A stretch of 64,000 nt of DNA from Bog-159 sp049511415 (GTDB taxonomy: Bacteria; Acidobacteriota; Terriglobia; Bryobacterales; Bryobacteraceae): contig JBEKYC010000006.1 in NCBI GenBank assembly GCA_049511415.1, forward strand, positions 201,245 through 265,244, given 5' to 3'. Positions 26,053-35,293 of the stretch are shown here, one piece after another. Positions within the stretch are counted from its first letter, which is position 1; every line of letters starts with the position of its first letter. Under the pieces are notes generated by a model, which worked only from the letters and a program-made list of their open reading frames with translations, did not search any database and was not told where the DNA came from. The position numbers and the translations under genes are program-made.

Positions 26053-27857
26053 GTGACTAATCCGCGGCTGCTCGTCATCACCGGTCCGGAGCAAGGCGTC
26101 AGCTATCCCATCGCTACGGACTCGTTTTCCATCGGACGCCATGCCCAAAACCAGCTCTGGCTGGCCGATGGCGCAGCTTCACGCGAGCACTGCGTCATCC
26201 TGCGCCAGGGCGATCTGTTCCTCATCCGCGACCTGGGCAGCCTGCACGGCACGCTCGTCAACGATGCGCGCGTAACCGAGCGCGCGCTAGCGGATGGCGA
26301 TGCCATCAAAATCGGTGGAACCCGGCTGCGGTTTCTGACCAGTCAGGAGATCGTCTGTGAGGACACCGTCTCTGACCTCAGTATCATCCAGATGTCCGCC
26401 GGCGGGGAGCAGTTTCCAGAGCTCGAGAATTCGCGCGACTTGCAAACGTTGCTGCGCACGAGCATCATGCTGCACTCCTTTCACGCGCTGTACAAGGCCC
26501 GCCGGTCGCCCGCGCGCCGCATTCTGGAACGGCACCTGCTCGAGTTCATCTTCGAGGCCGTCCCCGCCACCCGCGGCGCCATCCTGCTCTATGAAGAGGG
26601 CATGCGCGAGCCTTCCCTGCTGTCGCTCCAGGGTCAGGAAGCCACGCCCTACCGGCCCCTGGTCGTAAACCCGGCCTTGATCCGGCGCGTCACCCAGGAG
26701 CGTTGCGGCCTCATCGTGGAGAATCCCGCGCTGCTGCTGGCGCCGCTGCTCATCCGCGATCAAGTCCGCGGCATCGTCTACCTCGAAGGCCCGGCTTTTC
26801 ACGAGCCCCACCTGCAGCTGCTGGTAGCCATCACGCAGATCGCTTCCATGGCGCTGGAAAACGCTTACCACCTCGACTGGCTCGAAACCGAAAACGAACG
26901 CCTGGAATCGGAACTTCATCCGGGCCACCACATGATCGGCGCCAGCCCCAGCTTGCAGGACTTGCAACGCAACATCCAGCGTGCGGCGCAGACCAATTCC
27001 ACCGTCCTGATCGTCGGCGAGACCGGCACCGGCAAGGAGCTTGTTGCGCGCGCCATGCACCAGAACAGCCCGCGCGCCGGCCAGCCGTTCATGGCGGTCA
27101 ATTGCGCGGCGTTGGCCGAGACGCTGCTCGAAAGCGAGTTGTTCGGCCACGAAAAGGGCTCCTTCACCGGCGCGTCCGCCCAGAAGAAGGGACGCCTGGA
27201 AGTGGCCGCCGGCGGGACCGTCTTCCTGGACGAAATCGGCGAGATGCCGCTGCTGTCGCAGGTCAAGCTCCTGCGCGTGCTGCAGGAACGCCAGATGGAG
27301 CGCGTCGGGGGCACCCAGCCCATCAAGCTCGACATACGGCTCATCGCGGCCACAAATCGCAACCTGGAAGAGGAAGTGCGCGCCGGCCGGTTCCGGCAGG
27401 ATCTTTATTATCGCCTCAATGTGGTGACCCTGAAGACGCCCCCGTTGCGCCAGCGCCAATCCGACATTCCCATTCTGGCGATGCACTTTGCGTCGAAGTT
27501 CGGTGCCCAGTGCGGCCGGCGCATCAGCGGCATCTCACCCGAGGCCGAAGCCTACATGTTGCATTACGACTGGCCCGGCAACATCCGCGAGTTGGAGAAC
27601 GCCCTGGAGCGCGCCGTGGTGCTCGGTTCAAGCGACGTCATTCAACTGGAAGATCTGCCCGAAAGCATCCGCGAGATTGCCCGGCCGGCCGACGTCGTGC
27701 GCCGCCGGGGTTGCAAGACGCCATCGATCGCGCCAAACGCGACGCGATTGTCCAGGCATTTCAGAAAGCCAAAGACGATCACCCGGCCGCCGCCAAACTG
27801 CTCGGCGTGCATCCGAATTACCTGTATCGCCTCATGCGCAACCTGGGCATGCGATAG
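26053..27857 (+). pseudogene. FHA-GAF-sigma54 AAA+ transcriptional activator with a frameshift before its HTH domain
   Basis: The frame from GTG 26053 encodes an FHA domain (about 1-95: SIGRHAQNQLWL, SREHCVI, LGSLHGTLVN), a GAF-like domain (about 130-285) and a sigma54-interacting AAA+ domain. The AAA+ domain has Walker A GETGTGKE (about 322), loop GSFTGA (about 369, for canonical GAFTGA), Walker B TVFLDEIGEM and ATNRNLEEEV. The Fis-type HTH (AAAKLLGVHPNYLYRLMRNLG) is encoded in a different frame, ending at TAG 27855-27857. One base is missing around the GGGG run at 27707-27710. In the unshifted frame the protein would instead run on into the tRNA gene. Either a sequencing error, a mutation or frameshifting explains this. 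Confidence 0.85.
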
Positions 27858-27876
27858 CTGGATTCCGGGGGAGAAT

Positions 27877-27954
27877 TGGCGTCCCCAGGGGGATTCGAAC
27901 CCCCGTTACCGCCGTGAAAGGGCGATGTCCTAGGCCGGGCTAGACGATGGGGAC
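27877..27954 (-). tRNA. tRNA-Glu (anticodon TTC)
   Basis: The reverse strand reads as a complete cloverleaf from 27954 to 27877: acceptor arm GTCCCCA paired with TGGGGAC, anticodon stem TCGCC/GGCGG around loop CTTTCAC (anticodon TTC, glutamate), T arm CGGGGGTTCGAATCCCCC, and an encoded CCA end. The gene is convergent with the activator gene upstream. Its presence shows that the unshifted frame of that activator cannot be the true C-terminus. Confidence 0.96.
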
Positions 27955-28028
27955 CTGCTACTCAAACTGAAGATATTCCTACTGTAACACGTCCGGCCTG
28001 CCCGCCGAAATATGCTACCTTCTGCACC

Positions 28029-28736
28029 ATGAAACTGCAAACTCTGCTCCTCTTTGCCCTCGCCGGCCCCCTCGCCGCCCAACCCGCACCCGACCCGCTG
28101 GTCGAAGGCCTTCGCCTGGTCGAAGTTGCGTCCGTCGCCGATGCCTCCGAACAACTCTATGGCCAGCGCATCTACATGTCGCACGACATGCGCCCCATCT
28201 TCACCGCCAAGTTCGCCGGCCCCGCCGTCACCGTCCTCCTCAAGAAGGAAGAGCACCACGAAGGCGCCGCCGCGTCCCAAGGCATGCTCGACGCCATCGA
28301 CGCCGCGCCCCCCGGATCCGTCTATGTCATCGTCCTCGAAGACGGCCTGGATATCGCCGGCATCGGCGGCCTCATGTCCACCGCCATGAAGTACCGCGGA
28401 CTCACCGGCGCCATCGTCGACGGCTCCGTCCGCGACCTGCCCCAGATCAAGCGCCTCCAGTTCCCCGTTTTCAGCCGCGGCATCGTGCCTTCCACCTCCA
28501 TCAATCATTACCGCTTCGCCGGCGCCAACATCGCCGTCACTTGCGCCGGCGCCCGCGTCAACCCCAACGACATCATCGTGGCGGATGAGGACGGCGTGGC
28601 CGTCGTGCCTCGCGCGCACGCCGCCGAAATCCTCAAGAAAGCCCAGGAGCTCGACAACACCGAGCACAGCATGGTACCCTTCATCGAGAAATTCCACTCC
28701 ATCCGTGACGCCGTAGCCAAATTCGGAAGGATCTGA
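28029..28736 (+). CDS. RraA-family protein with signal peptide
   Basis: A 235-residue protein. The core is an RraA/aldolase-like fold: FAGPAVTVLLK, GSVYVIVLEDGLDIAGIGGLMSTA, GLTGAIVDGSVRDLPQIK and PNDIIVADEDGVAVVP, with the Gly-Asp-rich motif expected for the divalent-metal/substrate site (DGSVRD). Family members include RNase E inhibitor RraA and 4-hydroxy-4-methyl-2-oxoglutarate aldolases. Unlike those cytoplasmic proteins, this one starts with MKLQTLLLFALAGPLAAQ, a clear export signal. That favours a periplasmic aldolase-like role rather than RNase regulation; the substrate is unknown. Confidence 0.85.
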   Translation: MKLQTLLLFALAGPLAAQPAPDPLVEGLRLVEVASVADASEQLYGQRIYMSHDMRPIFTAKFAGPAVTVLLKKEEHHEGAAASQGMLDAIDAAPPGSVYVIVLEDGLDIAGIGGLMSTAMKYRGLTGAIVDGSVRDLPQIKRLQFPVFSRGIVPSTSINHYRFAGANIAVTCAGARVNPNDIIVADEDGVAVVPRAHAAEILKKAQELDNTEHSMVPFIEKFHSIRDAVAKFGRI

Positions 28737-28758
28737 CAGGGCGGAATTTATGTGACCT

Positions 28759-29127
28759 ATGCCCGCCAACTCAATCAACTTCGACATCGTTCGTGACATC
28801 GGCATCAAACTGCCCGGAGTTGAACAGAGCACCGCCTTCGGAGTCCCCGCCCTCAAGGTCCATGGGAAACTTCTGGCGTGCGTCCCCTCGAACCGCTCCG
28901 CGGAACCCGGTTCGCTGCTTGTGCGCACGGATTTCGATGACCGCGCCGAGTTGCTCGCAGCCGACCCCGCGGCTTACTACGTAACGGACCACTACGTCGC
29001 CTACACTGGCGTGTTGGTTCGCTTGTCCCGCGTCAATCCCGATGTCCTGCGCGATCTGCTCGGCATGGCCTATAAGTTCGTCACGCGCAAAGTCGCCCCC
29101 CGCCCGGCCGTGCGCAAGCGCCGCTGA
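28759..29127 (+). CDS. MmcQ/YjbR-family protein
   Basis: A 122-residue cytoplasmic protein with the compact MmcQ/YjbR pattern: DIVRDIGIKLPGVEQSTAFGVPALKVHGKLLACV, LLVRTDFDDRAELLAADP, YYVTDHYVAYTGVLVRL and a basic C-terminus (KVAPRPAVRKRR). YjbR-like proteins have a DNA-binding-like fold, but their role is unsettled. The gene follows the RraA-like gene by 22 bp on the same strand and may share its transcript. Confidence 0.85.
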   Translation: MPANSINFDIVRDIGIKLPGVEQSTAFGVPALKVHGKLLACVPSNRSAEPGSLLVRTDFDDRAELLAADPAAYYVTDHYVAYTGVLVRLSRVNPDVLRDLLGMAYKFVTRKVAPRPAVRKRR

Positions 29128-29154
29128 CGGCAACGAACGCTTTCTTCCCATCCA

Positions 29155-29976
29155 TTACGAGCACGCGTATCCCGGTGGCAGCAGATTCAACAGTCCCGGA
29201 ACATAGGATTCTTCCAGGCTGTGGGCGTCCACCGGCAGCGCGAATCCCGCGTCCACATGCACCTGCGTGCCCGTCTGTTCGTAGTCGCCGATCGGAATCT
29301 GCGGAGGCAGACGCGGCACCACATCCCAGAAGTTGACCACCCGGTAACACGAGGGGATGACCAGATCGAAGAAACGGGCAAAGTCCGAAAGTCCCCCTGC
29401 CGGTCCGGCGAATGTGATCAGTTCCGGCACCAGCGACGGCATCAGATTCTTGGCCAAATCCGGACCCGCGATCACCGACAAAGCGCCCCCCAGGCTGTGT
29501 CCCGTGACCAGCAAATCGTCGCAACCCGCGACCGCCGCGCCGATTCCAGCCGCCACGCTGTCATGCACCGCTCCATAAATCGACTGAAAGCCCACGTGTA
29601 CCTCTCCGCCGTTCGGAACATACTTATATGGTTCGGACATGGCGTCGAAATCTCCCACCCAATCGTCAAACGTCTGCGTGCCCCGAAAAGCGACAAACGC
29701 GGTCTTCGTGGCCGGATTCTGGCCCATCAGTCCGAAAATACCGGAGTCGTCCATCATAGCCTTCGCTACGTTCGACTGATTCGGCTGGTTCAAGATCGCC
29801 TGCCGCAAGGTTTCATCCGCTTCAATCAGCCCGGTCATTTGGAAGCCCGGCGGCAACTGGGGCACAACTCCGGGTTGGTTCATCACTGCATATGCCGCTT
29901 CCGCGAGCGGCAGCATGACGCATAATGCAAAATCGGCATGAAAGCCGGTCGGTGTTGGAGCGTTGAAGTTAAACAT
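29155..29976 (-). CDS. Class 3 lipase (alpha/beta hydrolase)
   Basis: A 273-residue lipase. The nucleophile elbow VTGHSLGGALS (Ser about 161) is preceded by FVAFRGTQTFDDWVGDF, typical of class 3 triacylglycerol lipases. Catalytic Asp is probably D218 (VVNFWDVVPRLP) and His H252 (DAHSLEESY). ATG 29976 is used because an AGGGGGG-like ribosome site lies nine bases upstream; an in-frame ATG at 30000 is possible. No signal peptide is seen, which is unusual for a secreted lipase, so the cellular location is unclear. The gene is convergent with the YjbR-like gene. Confidence 0.85.
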   Translation of the reverse strand: MFNFNAPTPTGFHADFALCVMLPLAEAAYAVMNQPGVVPQLPPGFQMTGLIEADETLRQAILNQPNQSNVAKAMMDDSGIFGLMGQNPATKTAFVAFRGTQTFDDWVGDFDAMSEPYKYVPNGGEVHVGFQSIYGAVHDSVAAGIGAAVAGCDDLLVTGHSLGGALSVIAGPDLAKNLMPSLVPELITFAGPAGGLSDFARFFDLVIPSCYRVVNFWDVVPRLPPQIPIGDYEQTGTQVHVDAGFALPVDAHSLEESYVPGLLNLLPPGYACS

Positions 29977-30375
29977 AGGCTGTCCCCCCTGGATTCGCAT
30001 TATCCCACTTCCGTCGCCATGCGCCTTCGCGATAGCGGCCCGCATGATTCCTGGCCGGCGTCACCTGTGCCGCAAATTGATGCTAGTGTGGGCCGCCGGC
30101 GTGTGACTCAGCGTCGCCGGCAACAAAGCGAAACGCGGGCATCGCGGACGGCGCCTTTCCCCTCCACGCCGATCCCAAAAGCTCGTAGCGCGGGCCCGCG
30201 CGCAACGTTCCCATACATGGATCTGCTTTAGGTCGATCCCGAACTCGACAGCCTCCGTCCCGACCTGCCCCGCCGTATGCGCTGACAAAGTCGCAAAAAG
30301 GGGTTGCCCGAAACCGGCGCCTTCGGGTAAACTCGTTCCAATCTGAGTTGGGTCTGGATCCAACATGGAGAAATT
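29977..30375. other. Intergenic region without a recognisable gene
   Basis: About 400 bp between the divergent lipase gene and the DUF4440 gene. No open frame with protein-like composition, tRNA or strong hairpin is visible. It presumably holds both promoters; TTGCCC/TAAACT-like boxes occur shortly before 30376 but are weak. Confidence 0.4.
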
Positions 30376-31113
30376 ATGCGCTGCTTGTGCTTCCTTTTGC
30401 CTGCAATCGCACTTTACGCGGCTGATGTCCGTGCCGCCGACCCGCCCAAATTCTCACCCGCCCAGCAGGAAGTGCTCAAAGTGCGCCAGGCGATTCGAGA
30501 AGCCGGTAACAGGCGGGATATCGCAGCCTTCTCTCGCTTTATCGCCGACGACTGTATATTCAGCGACGATGACGGCGTCCTCCGCACGAAGGCTGATTTT
30601 TTGGCACACCTTCGCAAGCTCCCCCCCGCGTACGACCGTGGGGTGGATGCGCGTGACTTCGTCGTTCACTTGTACGGCGATACCGCGGTGATCAACCTCC
30701 GCGTCACCGTCCACGAGCGGTTTACGGATGCTGACATCGTCAGCGAGCAGCGCCAAACCGAGACTTATGTCAAGCAGGGTGGCTCTTGGCTCCTGGTTGC
30801 AAGACAATGGGGCAATCTGCCCGTGAATTTCCGCCGGCCGGTAACCGTGGATACCAGCGCCTATAAAGACTACGTCGGCCAATATGAATGGCGTCCGGGT
30901 GATTCGCCGGAGGTTGTCTCTCTGCAGGACGGGAAGCTGTGGTCACTGCTGGACGGGCAGCGGGAAGAGGCCCTGCCTTTGGCTCCGGATACGTTCTTCT
31001 ACAAGGATGATCTGGGAAGCACCCAATTTTCCCGCGACGCGCGGGGCCGTGTCACCGGCTATGTTTATCACCGCGTTGATGGCCAGGAAATCCATGTCAG
31101 AAAGATCAAATAA
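30376..31113 (+). CDS. Secreted SnoaL/DUF4440-like protein
   Basis: A 245-residue protein with a signal peptide (CLCFLLPAIALYAADVRA). Residues about 30-150 follow the nuclear-transport-factor-2-like pattern of DUF4440/SnoaL: VRQAIREAGNRRDIAAFSRFIADDCIFSDDDG, DFVVHLYGDTAVINLRV, VKQGGSWLLVARQWG. A second module (about 160-245: YVGQYEWRPGDSPEVVSLQDGKLW, ALPLAPDTFFYKDD) resembles the beta-barrel that ends many bacterial serine-hydrolase-associated proteins. No catalytic residues can be named. The role is unknown; export suggests a periplasmic binding or small-molecule function. Confidence 0.8.
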   Translation: MRCLCFLLPAIALYAADVRAADPPKFSPAQQEVLKVRQAIREAGNRRDIAAFSRFIADDCIFSDDDGVLRTKADFLAHLRKLPPAYDRGVDARDFVVHLYGDTAVINLRVTVHERFTDADIVSEQRQTETYVKQGGSWLLVARQWGNLPVNFRRPVTVDTSAYKDYVGQYEWRPGDSPEVVSLQDGKLWSLLDGQREEALPLAPDTFFYKDDLGSTQFSRDARGRVTGYVYHRVDGQEIHVRKIK

Positions 31114-31299
31114 TTTGGCAAACGCTGACCGTTACGCGCGCCTACCCGCTGGTGAGTCTTTGCAGTCATCGGCATCCTTGGTCGGCGCCGCGCAGATATG
31201 GGCGGCTATACGAATCGCCAGGCAGAGAACGATTCGGACTCATGGTTCCGCCCGTCTCAATTTTCAGGGAAAGCCCACGTCCCATGTCGCCCGCCGCTT

Positions 31300-32652
31300 T
31301 CAGCGCTCGATACGGAAAAGCGCACAGCCGTGCGGCGGCAGTTCCACGTGCAGAGCCGTGGCGCCCGGCACGTTTCGCTGACTCCAGATTTCGTAGACCG
31401 CATGCGCCCTCCCCGCCAACGAATCCGGCCACGCCAGATCTCTCCGCAGCGCGCTTTCCCGCAGATTGAAGACTGCCAGATAGCGCTTCGCCTGCCGTCC
31501 GCCCGTCGCCGCCGACCAAATCCGCATGCGCCCGGCATCCGCCGGATCGGCCGTGATCTCCGCGCTCGAAATCGCGCTCTGGTCGATGGCGATCGCTTCC
31601 TGGTTCGTGATCAGCGAGCGCGTAAACTCATCCAGCTTTGTCAGGTTGGCCCCCAGGATCAGCGGCGACCGCGAGATCGCCCAAAGCGTGAACTGCGTCC
31701 GTTCCTCGTCCGGTGTGATGCGCGATTGCCGCGGCGCTCCCCAGCCTGGATGCGGCGTCAGCGATCCCCACGGCAGCATGTCCGCGTCCGGCCAGTTTCC
31801 GGGCTTGGCGAATTTCGCCCATTTCGGCAGGTTGTCGAAAGCCGAGAGTATCCCGCTGGGAAACTGCCCGGCGTGGAAATCCCACCCGTCCCAGATGTCG
31901 TCGGCAATGCGCCACATCTGCGAGTATTCGCCTACCTCCGCCGCATGACTCAAGTTGGTCGGACCCGGCGAGAGGCTCAGCACCATGGGCCGCCGCGCCT
32001 TCTGAATCGCCGCCGCGATCATGCGAATCTCGGCTGGCTTGTAAGGGTGATCCGCGATGCAATCCACCTTCAGAAAATCTACTCCCCAACTCGCGTACAG
32101 GCGCATCATCGAGTCATAGTAGGCCTGCCCTGCCGGATTGTCGCGCACGCCGAAATTGCCGTTGTCCCACGGGCACAAGTCGCTGGTGTCCGCCACGTCC
32201 TTGGCATGGAAACCGGAGTTCGCCACCGCCAGGTTCTCGCTCACCACCCCTTTGGGAATCCCGCGCACGATGTGGATACCGAATTTCAACCCCTGCGCGT
32301 GCGTCCAATCCGCCAACGGTTTGAATCCGGCTCCATTCGCCGCCGAAGGATAGCGCGCCGCATCCGGAATCAGGCGCCCGTTGGAGTCCCAGGAAGACTT
32401 CCGCGCCTCCGGCTGGGCTTGCGGATCTTGGAAATACCAGCCCTCGTCGTCCACCGCGTAGTTCCAGCCGTAATGTTTCAGACCAACCAGGACCTTCGCG
32501 TTCGCGCGGAACTGTTCCTCGTCGATCGTCAGGCCGTAGGCGTCCCAGCTATTCCACCCCATAGGCGGCGTGGGAGCCAGCTTTTCCGCCGCGGCCGCAA
32601 CCACGGCAATCACGGCACACAGCATGACTAACTTCGAGCCCCGTCTCAACAT
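31300..32652 (-). CDS. GH27 alpha-galactosidase-like glycoside hydrolase
   Basis: A 450-residue secreted enzyme. ATG 32652 gives a signal peptide (LVMLCAVIAVVAAAAEKLA) and the mature start LAPTPPMGWNSWDAYG, the diagnostic GH27 opening. The nucleophile is Asp about 197 in VDFLKVDCIAD, and the acid/base region is RIADDIWDGW (about 249-257). GYNYAVDDEGW-like and PDADMLPWG segments also match alpha-galactosidases, which release terminal alpha-galactose from plant oligosaccharides. The C-terminal beta-domain ends near 31300. A longer frame upstream enters the decayed gene and is not used. Confidence 0.92.
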   Translation of the reverse strand: MLRRGSKLVMLCAVIAVVAAAAEKLAPTPPMGWNSWDAYGLTIDEEQFRANAKVLVGLKHYGWNYAVDDEGWYFQDPQAQPEARKSSWDSNGRLIPDAARYPSAANGAGFKPLADWTHAQGLKFGIHIVRGIPKGVVSENLAVANSGFHAKDVADTSDLCPWDNGNFGVRDNPAGQAYYDSMMRLYASWGVDFLKVDCIADHPYKPAEIRMIAAAIQKARRPMVLSLSPGPTNLSHAAEVGEYSQMWRIADDIWDGWDFHAGQFPSGILSAFDNLPKWAKFAKPGNWPDADMLPWGSLTPHPGWGAPRQSRITPDEERTQFTLWAISRSPLILGANLTKLDEFTRSLITNQEAIAIDQSAISSAEITADPADAGRMRIWSAATGGRQAKRYLAVFNLRESALRRDLAWPDSLAGRAHAVYEIWSQRNVPGATALHVELPPHGCALFRIER

Positions 32653-32679
32653 GAGTAAACACGTACCATACCGCGGCCG

Positions 32680-33150
32680 TGGGGTAGGCTTTAGCCAGGC
32701 TGTAGACCGTCCCGCTTTGGCTGGAACTGCCCCGTACGGTTGTCCCAACCGCTTGGGGTCATTTTGTAGACTGTCCCACAGCCTCCAGGCCAGGCGTTGT
32801 TGTCCCCGCGAGACGCCGTTCCGTAAATTTCCTCGTTGCCCACCTGGACCACCATCGCGTAGACCTGGTACCGTCTAAACCCGTGAAACCGTGCAGGCTC
32901 GTCAGCGTGCCGCCGGGGGTGATCCGGAACACCGTGCCGCCATCGTCAAATGGCGGGCTGCGTTAGTCCCGCCCTGCACCGATGTCGCATAAAGGTGCTA
33001 ATCGGCAGCCGAGACAAGGCCATCCGTGGGTTCCATGCCGTCCGCGCCGTTAAAGAAATGTAGCGTCGTCACTTTGCCGCTCGGCGTCGTCTGGTAGACC
33101 GTGCCACAACCCGATTCGCAATCGTCCAATCCTCCGTGGAGGTTGTCAAG
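32680..33150 (-). pseudogene. Decayed GloVer-type tandem-repeat protein gene
   Basis: On the minus strand, three repeat-like stretches can be translated in pieces: GCGTVYQTTPSGKVTTLHFFNGADG, GGTVFRITPGGTLTSLHGFTGLDG and EIYGTASRGDNNAWPGGCGTVYKMTPSG. These are hallmarks of the GloVer repeat, common in secreted proteins of soil bacteria. The pieces are separated by an internal TAG (within the D-stop-HLYATSVQGG segment) and by frame changes, and no single frame spans them. This fills the space between the GH27 and TIGR03437 genes and is best read as a dying gene. Confidence 0.75.
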
Positions 33151-33177
33151 CAGAAGTCGCGTTGTGCTCTAAAATCC

Positions 33178-33209
33178 AGATGGGCCTGCCGTCGAACGGA
33201 GGCCCATCT
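33178..33209 (-). terminator. Terminator hairpin of the TIGR03437 gene
   Basis: AGATGGGCCT and AGGCCCATCT form a perfect 10-bp stem with a 12-base loop. On the minus strand it lies 22 bp after the stop of the TIGR03437-domain gene and is followed by GGATTTTA, a short T-run, consistent with intrinsic termination. Confidence 0.75.
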
Positions 33210-33230
33210 CACAGCGGACGCGGATCTCCC

Positions 33231-35186
33231 CTACGGTAGCAGCGTCGACTGCATCAGGAAGCTATAGAACGACCCGTTTTGGGGTGCGTCCTTCTGCTGC
33301 AGATGCGCCATAATCATCCCCGTGGCCGAGTAGGGCGAATAGGTGCACGATCCCGGCCCAGGCTCGGAATCCGAGCTTTGCACGAACGCATCCACCTGCA
33401 CCTGACCTTGTGAGTTGTAGACGAATGCCGGGGGCGCGATCCCGGCCAATTCCGCCGTCACGCAACCCAGGCTATGTTTTCCATCCGTGTCGTCGTAGGC
33501 CACGGTGAAGATGGACACCAGTTCGCCGGGGTTCTTGCCGGGCGCAACATCCATCTGCGTAATGTAGGTGCCGCCCGTGCCCAGGTAACTGCCCGCGCTC
33601 TGCGCGTCACTCTCGTTAGCGAATTTCGTCGCTCCCTCGGGAATGTAGCTCCAGTTCCAGTTCCCGTTGTGATCTTGCGGATCCGGGGTCATGAAAACCG
33701 CGTAGAATATCCCGCTTGGGTCGCTGTTGGCCGGCATGCAGTTCAGAAAGAGATAGAGGGTCCCGGTGGACAACACCAGCGCCGGCTCATAAAACTCCTG
33801 GCAGCCGGTCAGATCCGAGCTCAGCGCGCTCAAATTGGTGGCGTATGGAAAATCCTGCGGATATGTGTCGATGTTCTGTCCGAGATACTCGGGGGTAGCG
33901 TTCGATAGGCCCATCGGTCCAGTGTCGGCTGTGCCTGCCGCCATCGCGATTTCCCATCGCTTCGAGTAACTGATTTGGCTCGCACCTCCGCCCTCCGGCA
34001 CGTAGTAAATCGAGTGAATCCCATACCAGTAAGTGACTCCGTTGATCACCTGTGGAAGTAAATTCATGACTTCGTGGTGTGTGTAAGCCGATGCCCCCGT
34101 AACCGGATCCGTAACCAATTGCGAAGTATAAATCGCGCCCACGTAATTCCAGGTTTTACCGCCGTCCGTGCTGCTCGCCAGGTGTGTGTCGATACCCTGG
34201 GTTCCAGTGGAGATGGTGTACAGGTATGAGTAGGCCATCCAGAGCGTGCCCGTCTGCGGATCCTGGCGGATCGTGGGATCCGCGTATCCCGCAAAATTGC
34301 CATCGCTGGGCGTATCGCCGCTTACGGTAACGGCCGTGCATCCCGTCGACGCCAAGGTGCACTCGGCCGATGGCGCCGAAGTAACGGCCGGCGCCACCGC
34401 AATCGTAATGTTATTCGATGTGGTCACGCCGTTCACCTGAATCTGTAGCGAAACCGCCGCCCCCGTGGGCGCGTTCGACGGCACCTGTACGCCGATCTGG
34501 TATACCCCGACGTATTGCGGCGAAAGCACCGAGTAAACGAAATTGGCCGTGACACCGCCAATCGTTACCGTCGGCTGCAATGCCGTGTCTACAACGGAAG
34601 AGCCGGTGTTCGCCCCGTTCGGCACCGATTGGTCCACGGCGCCCAACCCCGTGCACCACACCACCAGATACGATCCGATCTGAATCGGATGCGAAAGCAC
34701 GCCCGCCACCGTGGTTGTGGCGATAGCGCCGTCCGTGTTGTCCGTCGCGATGGCAGACCCTAGTCCGTTCGACGTGATCGTAAAGATCCCGGGCAGGGCC
34801 GCCACAATAGGCACCGTCTGCGTGCTGGAAGCGCCTCCGCTGGTGGTCACGACCACCGACGCCGTGCCACTGGTTGCGCCCGACGGCAGCACGTTCCACG
34901 GCACCTGCGCATTGATCTGGTTCGCGGAAACAAAATACAGCGGCGCATCTACCCCGTTGAATGTCACTGAACTCACGTTGCCTAAAGTCGTGGGCAGCGG
35001 AATGTAAGGCGCGGTTGCCAGACCGCTCGCCAGGTTGGTGCCAAAAATCGAAACGATGGAGCCTGGCGCGACTCCTCCAGTAGCATAACTGGCGGTATTC
35101 ACAATGCCGCCGGAGTTAACTACCGGCGTCTGCGCATGCGCCATCGCCGCGAGTAACAGTACACTTAAACCAACCGTCAGTTTCAT
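33231..35186 (-). CDS. Secreted TIGR03437-domain protein with a sialidase-like C-terminal region
   Basis: A 651-residue protein with a signal peptide (LTVGLSVLLLAAMAHAQ). Residues about 20-265 form a TIGR03437-type module: VVNSGGIVNTASYATGGVAPGSIVSIFGTNLA, PLYFVSANQINAQVPW, LVVWCTGLGAVDQSVPNG and PQYVGVYQIGVQVPSNAPTG. This domain is normally C-terminal but is N-terminal here. The rest carries Asp-box-like beta-propeller cues (DPQTGTLWMAYS, HLASSTDGGKTWNYVG), suggesting a BNR/sialidase-like or glycan-binding fold, without clear catalytic residues. The ribosome site GGAGAGGTT precedes ATG 35186. The role is probably extracellular. Confidence 0.75.
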   Translation of the reverse strand: MKLTVGLSVLLLAAMAHAQTPVVNSGGIVNTASYATGGVAPGSIVSIFGTNLASGLATAPYIPLPTTLGNVSSVTFNGVDAPLYFVSANQINAQVPWNVLPSGATSGTASVVVTTSGGASSTQTVPIVAALPGIFTITSNGLGSAIATDNTDGAIATTTVAGVLSHPIQIGSYLVVWCTGLGAVDQSVPNGANTGSSVVDTALQPTVTIGGVTANFVYSVLSPQYVGVYQIGVQVPSNAPTGAAVSLQIQVNGVTTSNNITIAVAPAVTSAPSAECTLASTGCTAVTVSGDTPSDGNFAGYADPTIRQDPQTGTLWMAYSYLYTISTGTQGIDTHLASSTDGGKTWNYVGAIYTSQLVTDPVTGASAYTHHEVMNLLPQVINGVTYWYGIHSIYYVPEGGGASQISYSKRWEIAMAAGTADTGPMGLSNATPEYLGQNIDTYPQDFPYATNLSALSSDLTGCQEFYEPALVLSTGTLYLFLNCMPANSDPSGIFYAVFMTPDPQDHNGNWNWSYIPEGATKFANESDAQSAGSYLGTGGTYITQMDVAPGKNPGELVSIFTVAYDDTDGKHSLGCVTAELAGIAPPAFVYNSQGQVQVDAFVQSSDSEPGPGSCTYSPYSATGMIMAHLQQKDAPQNGSFYSFLMQSTLLP

Positions 35187-35269
35187 TTATGTAACCTCTC
35201 CCACATTAGCTTATCCGGAGTTTGCCGGAGGTAACTTACACCTGAACTAACACATTGGCCACCCAGCAA

Positions 35270-35293
35270 GTTTCGGCCCATTCGAGCCGAAAC
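35270..35293. promoter_or_regulatory. Inverted repeat upstream of the AraC-type gene
   Basis: GTTTCGGC and GCCGAAAC form a perfect 8-bp inverted repeat with an 8-base spacer. Downstream, the 10-bp sequence CGCGTTATAT is repeated exactly in tandem (35324-35343). Both lie between the divergent TIGR03437 and AraC-type genes. They may be binding sites or part of a hairpin; this is a sequence observation only. Confidence 0.45.

Noticed and set aside
26287..27486. A 399-residue minus-strand frame
   Set aside because: It is antisense to the FHA-GAF-AAA+ activator and has no recognisable domain.
26703..27857. A separate gene in the second frame across the activator
   Set aside because: Only its last 50 codons are meaningful, and they are the missing HTH of the activator. 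It is better read as one frameshifted gene.
31198..32631. A 477-residue plus-strand frame
   Set aside because: It is antisense to the GH27 enzyme; Arg/His/Pro-rich composition without any motif.
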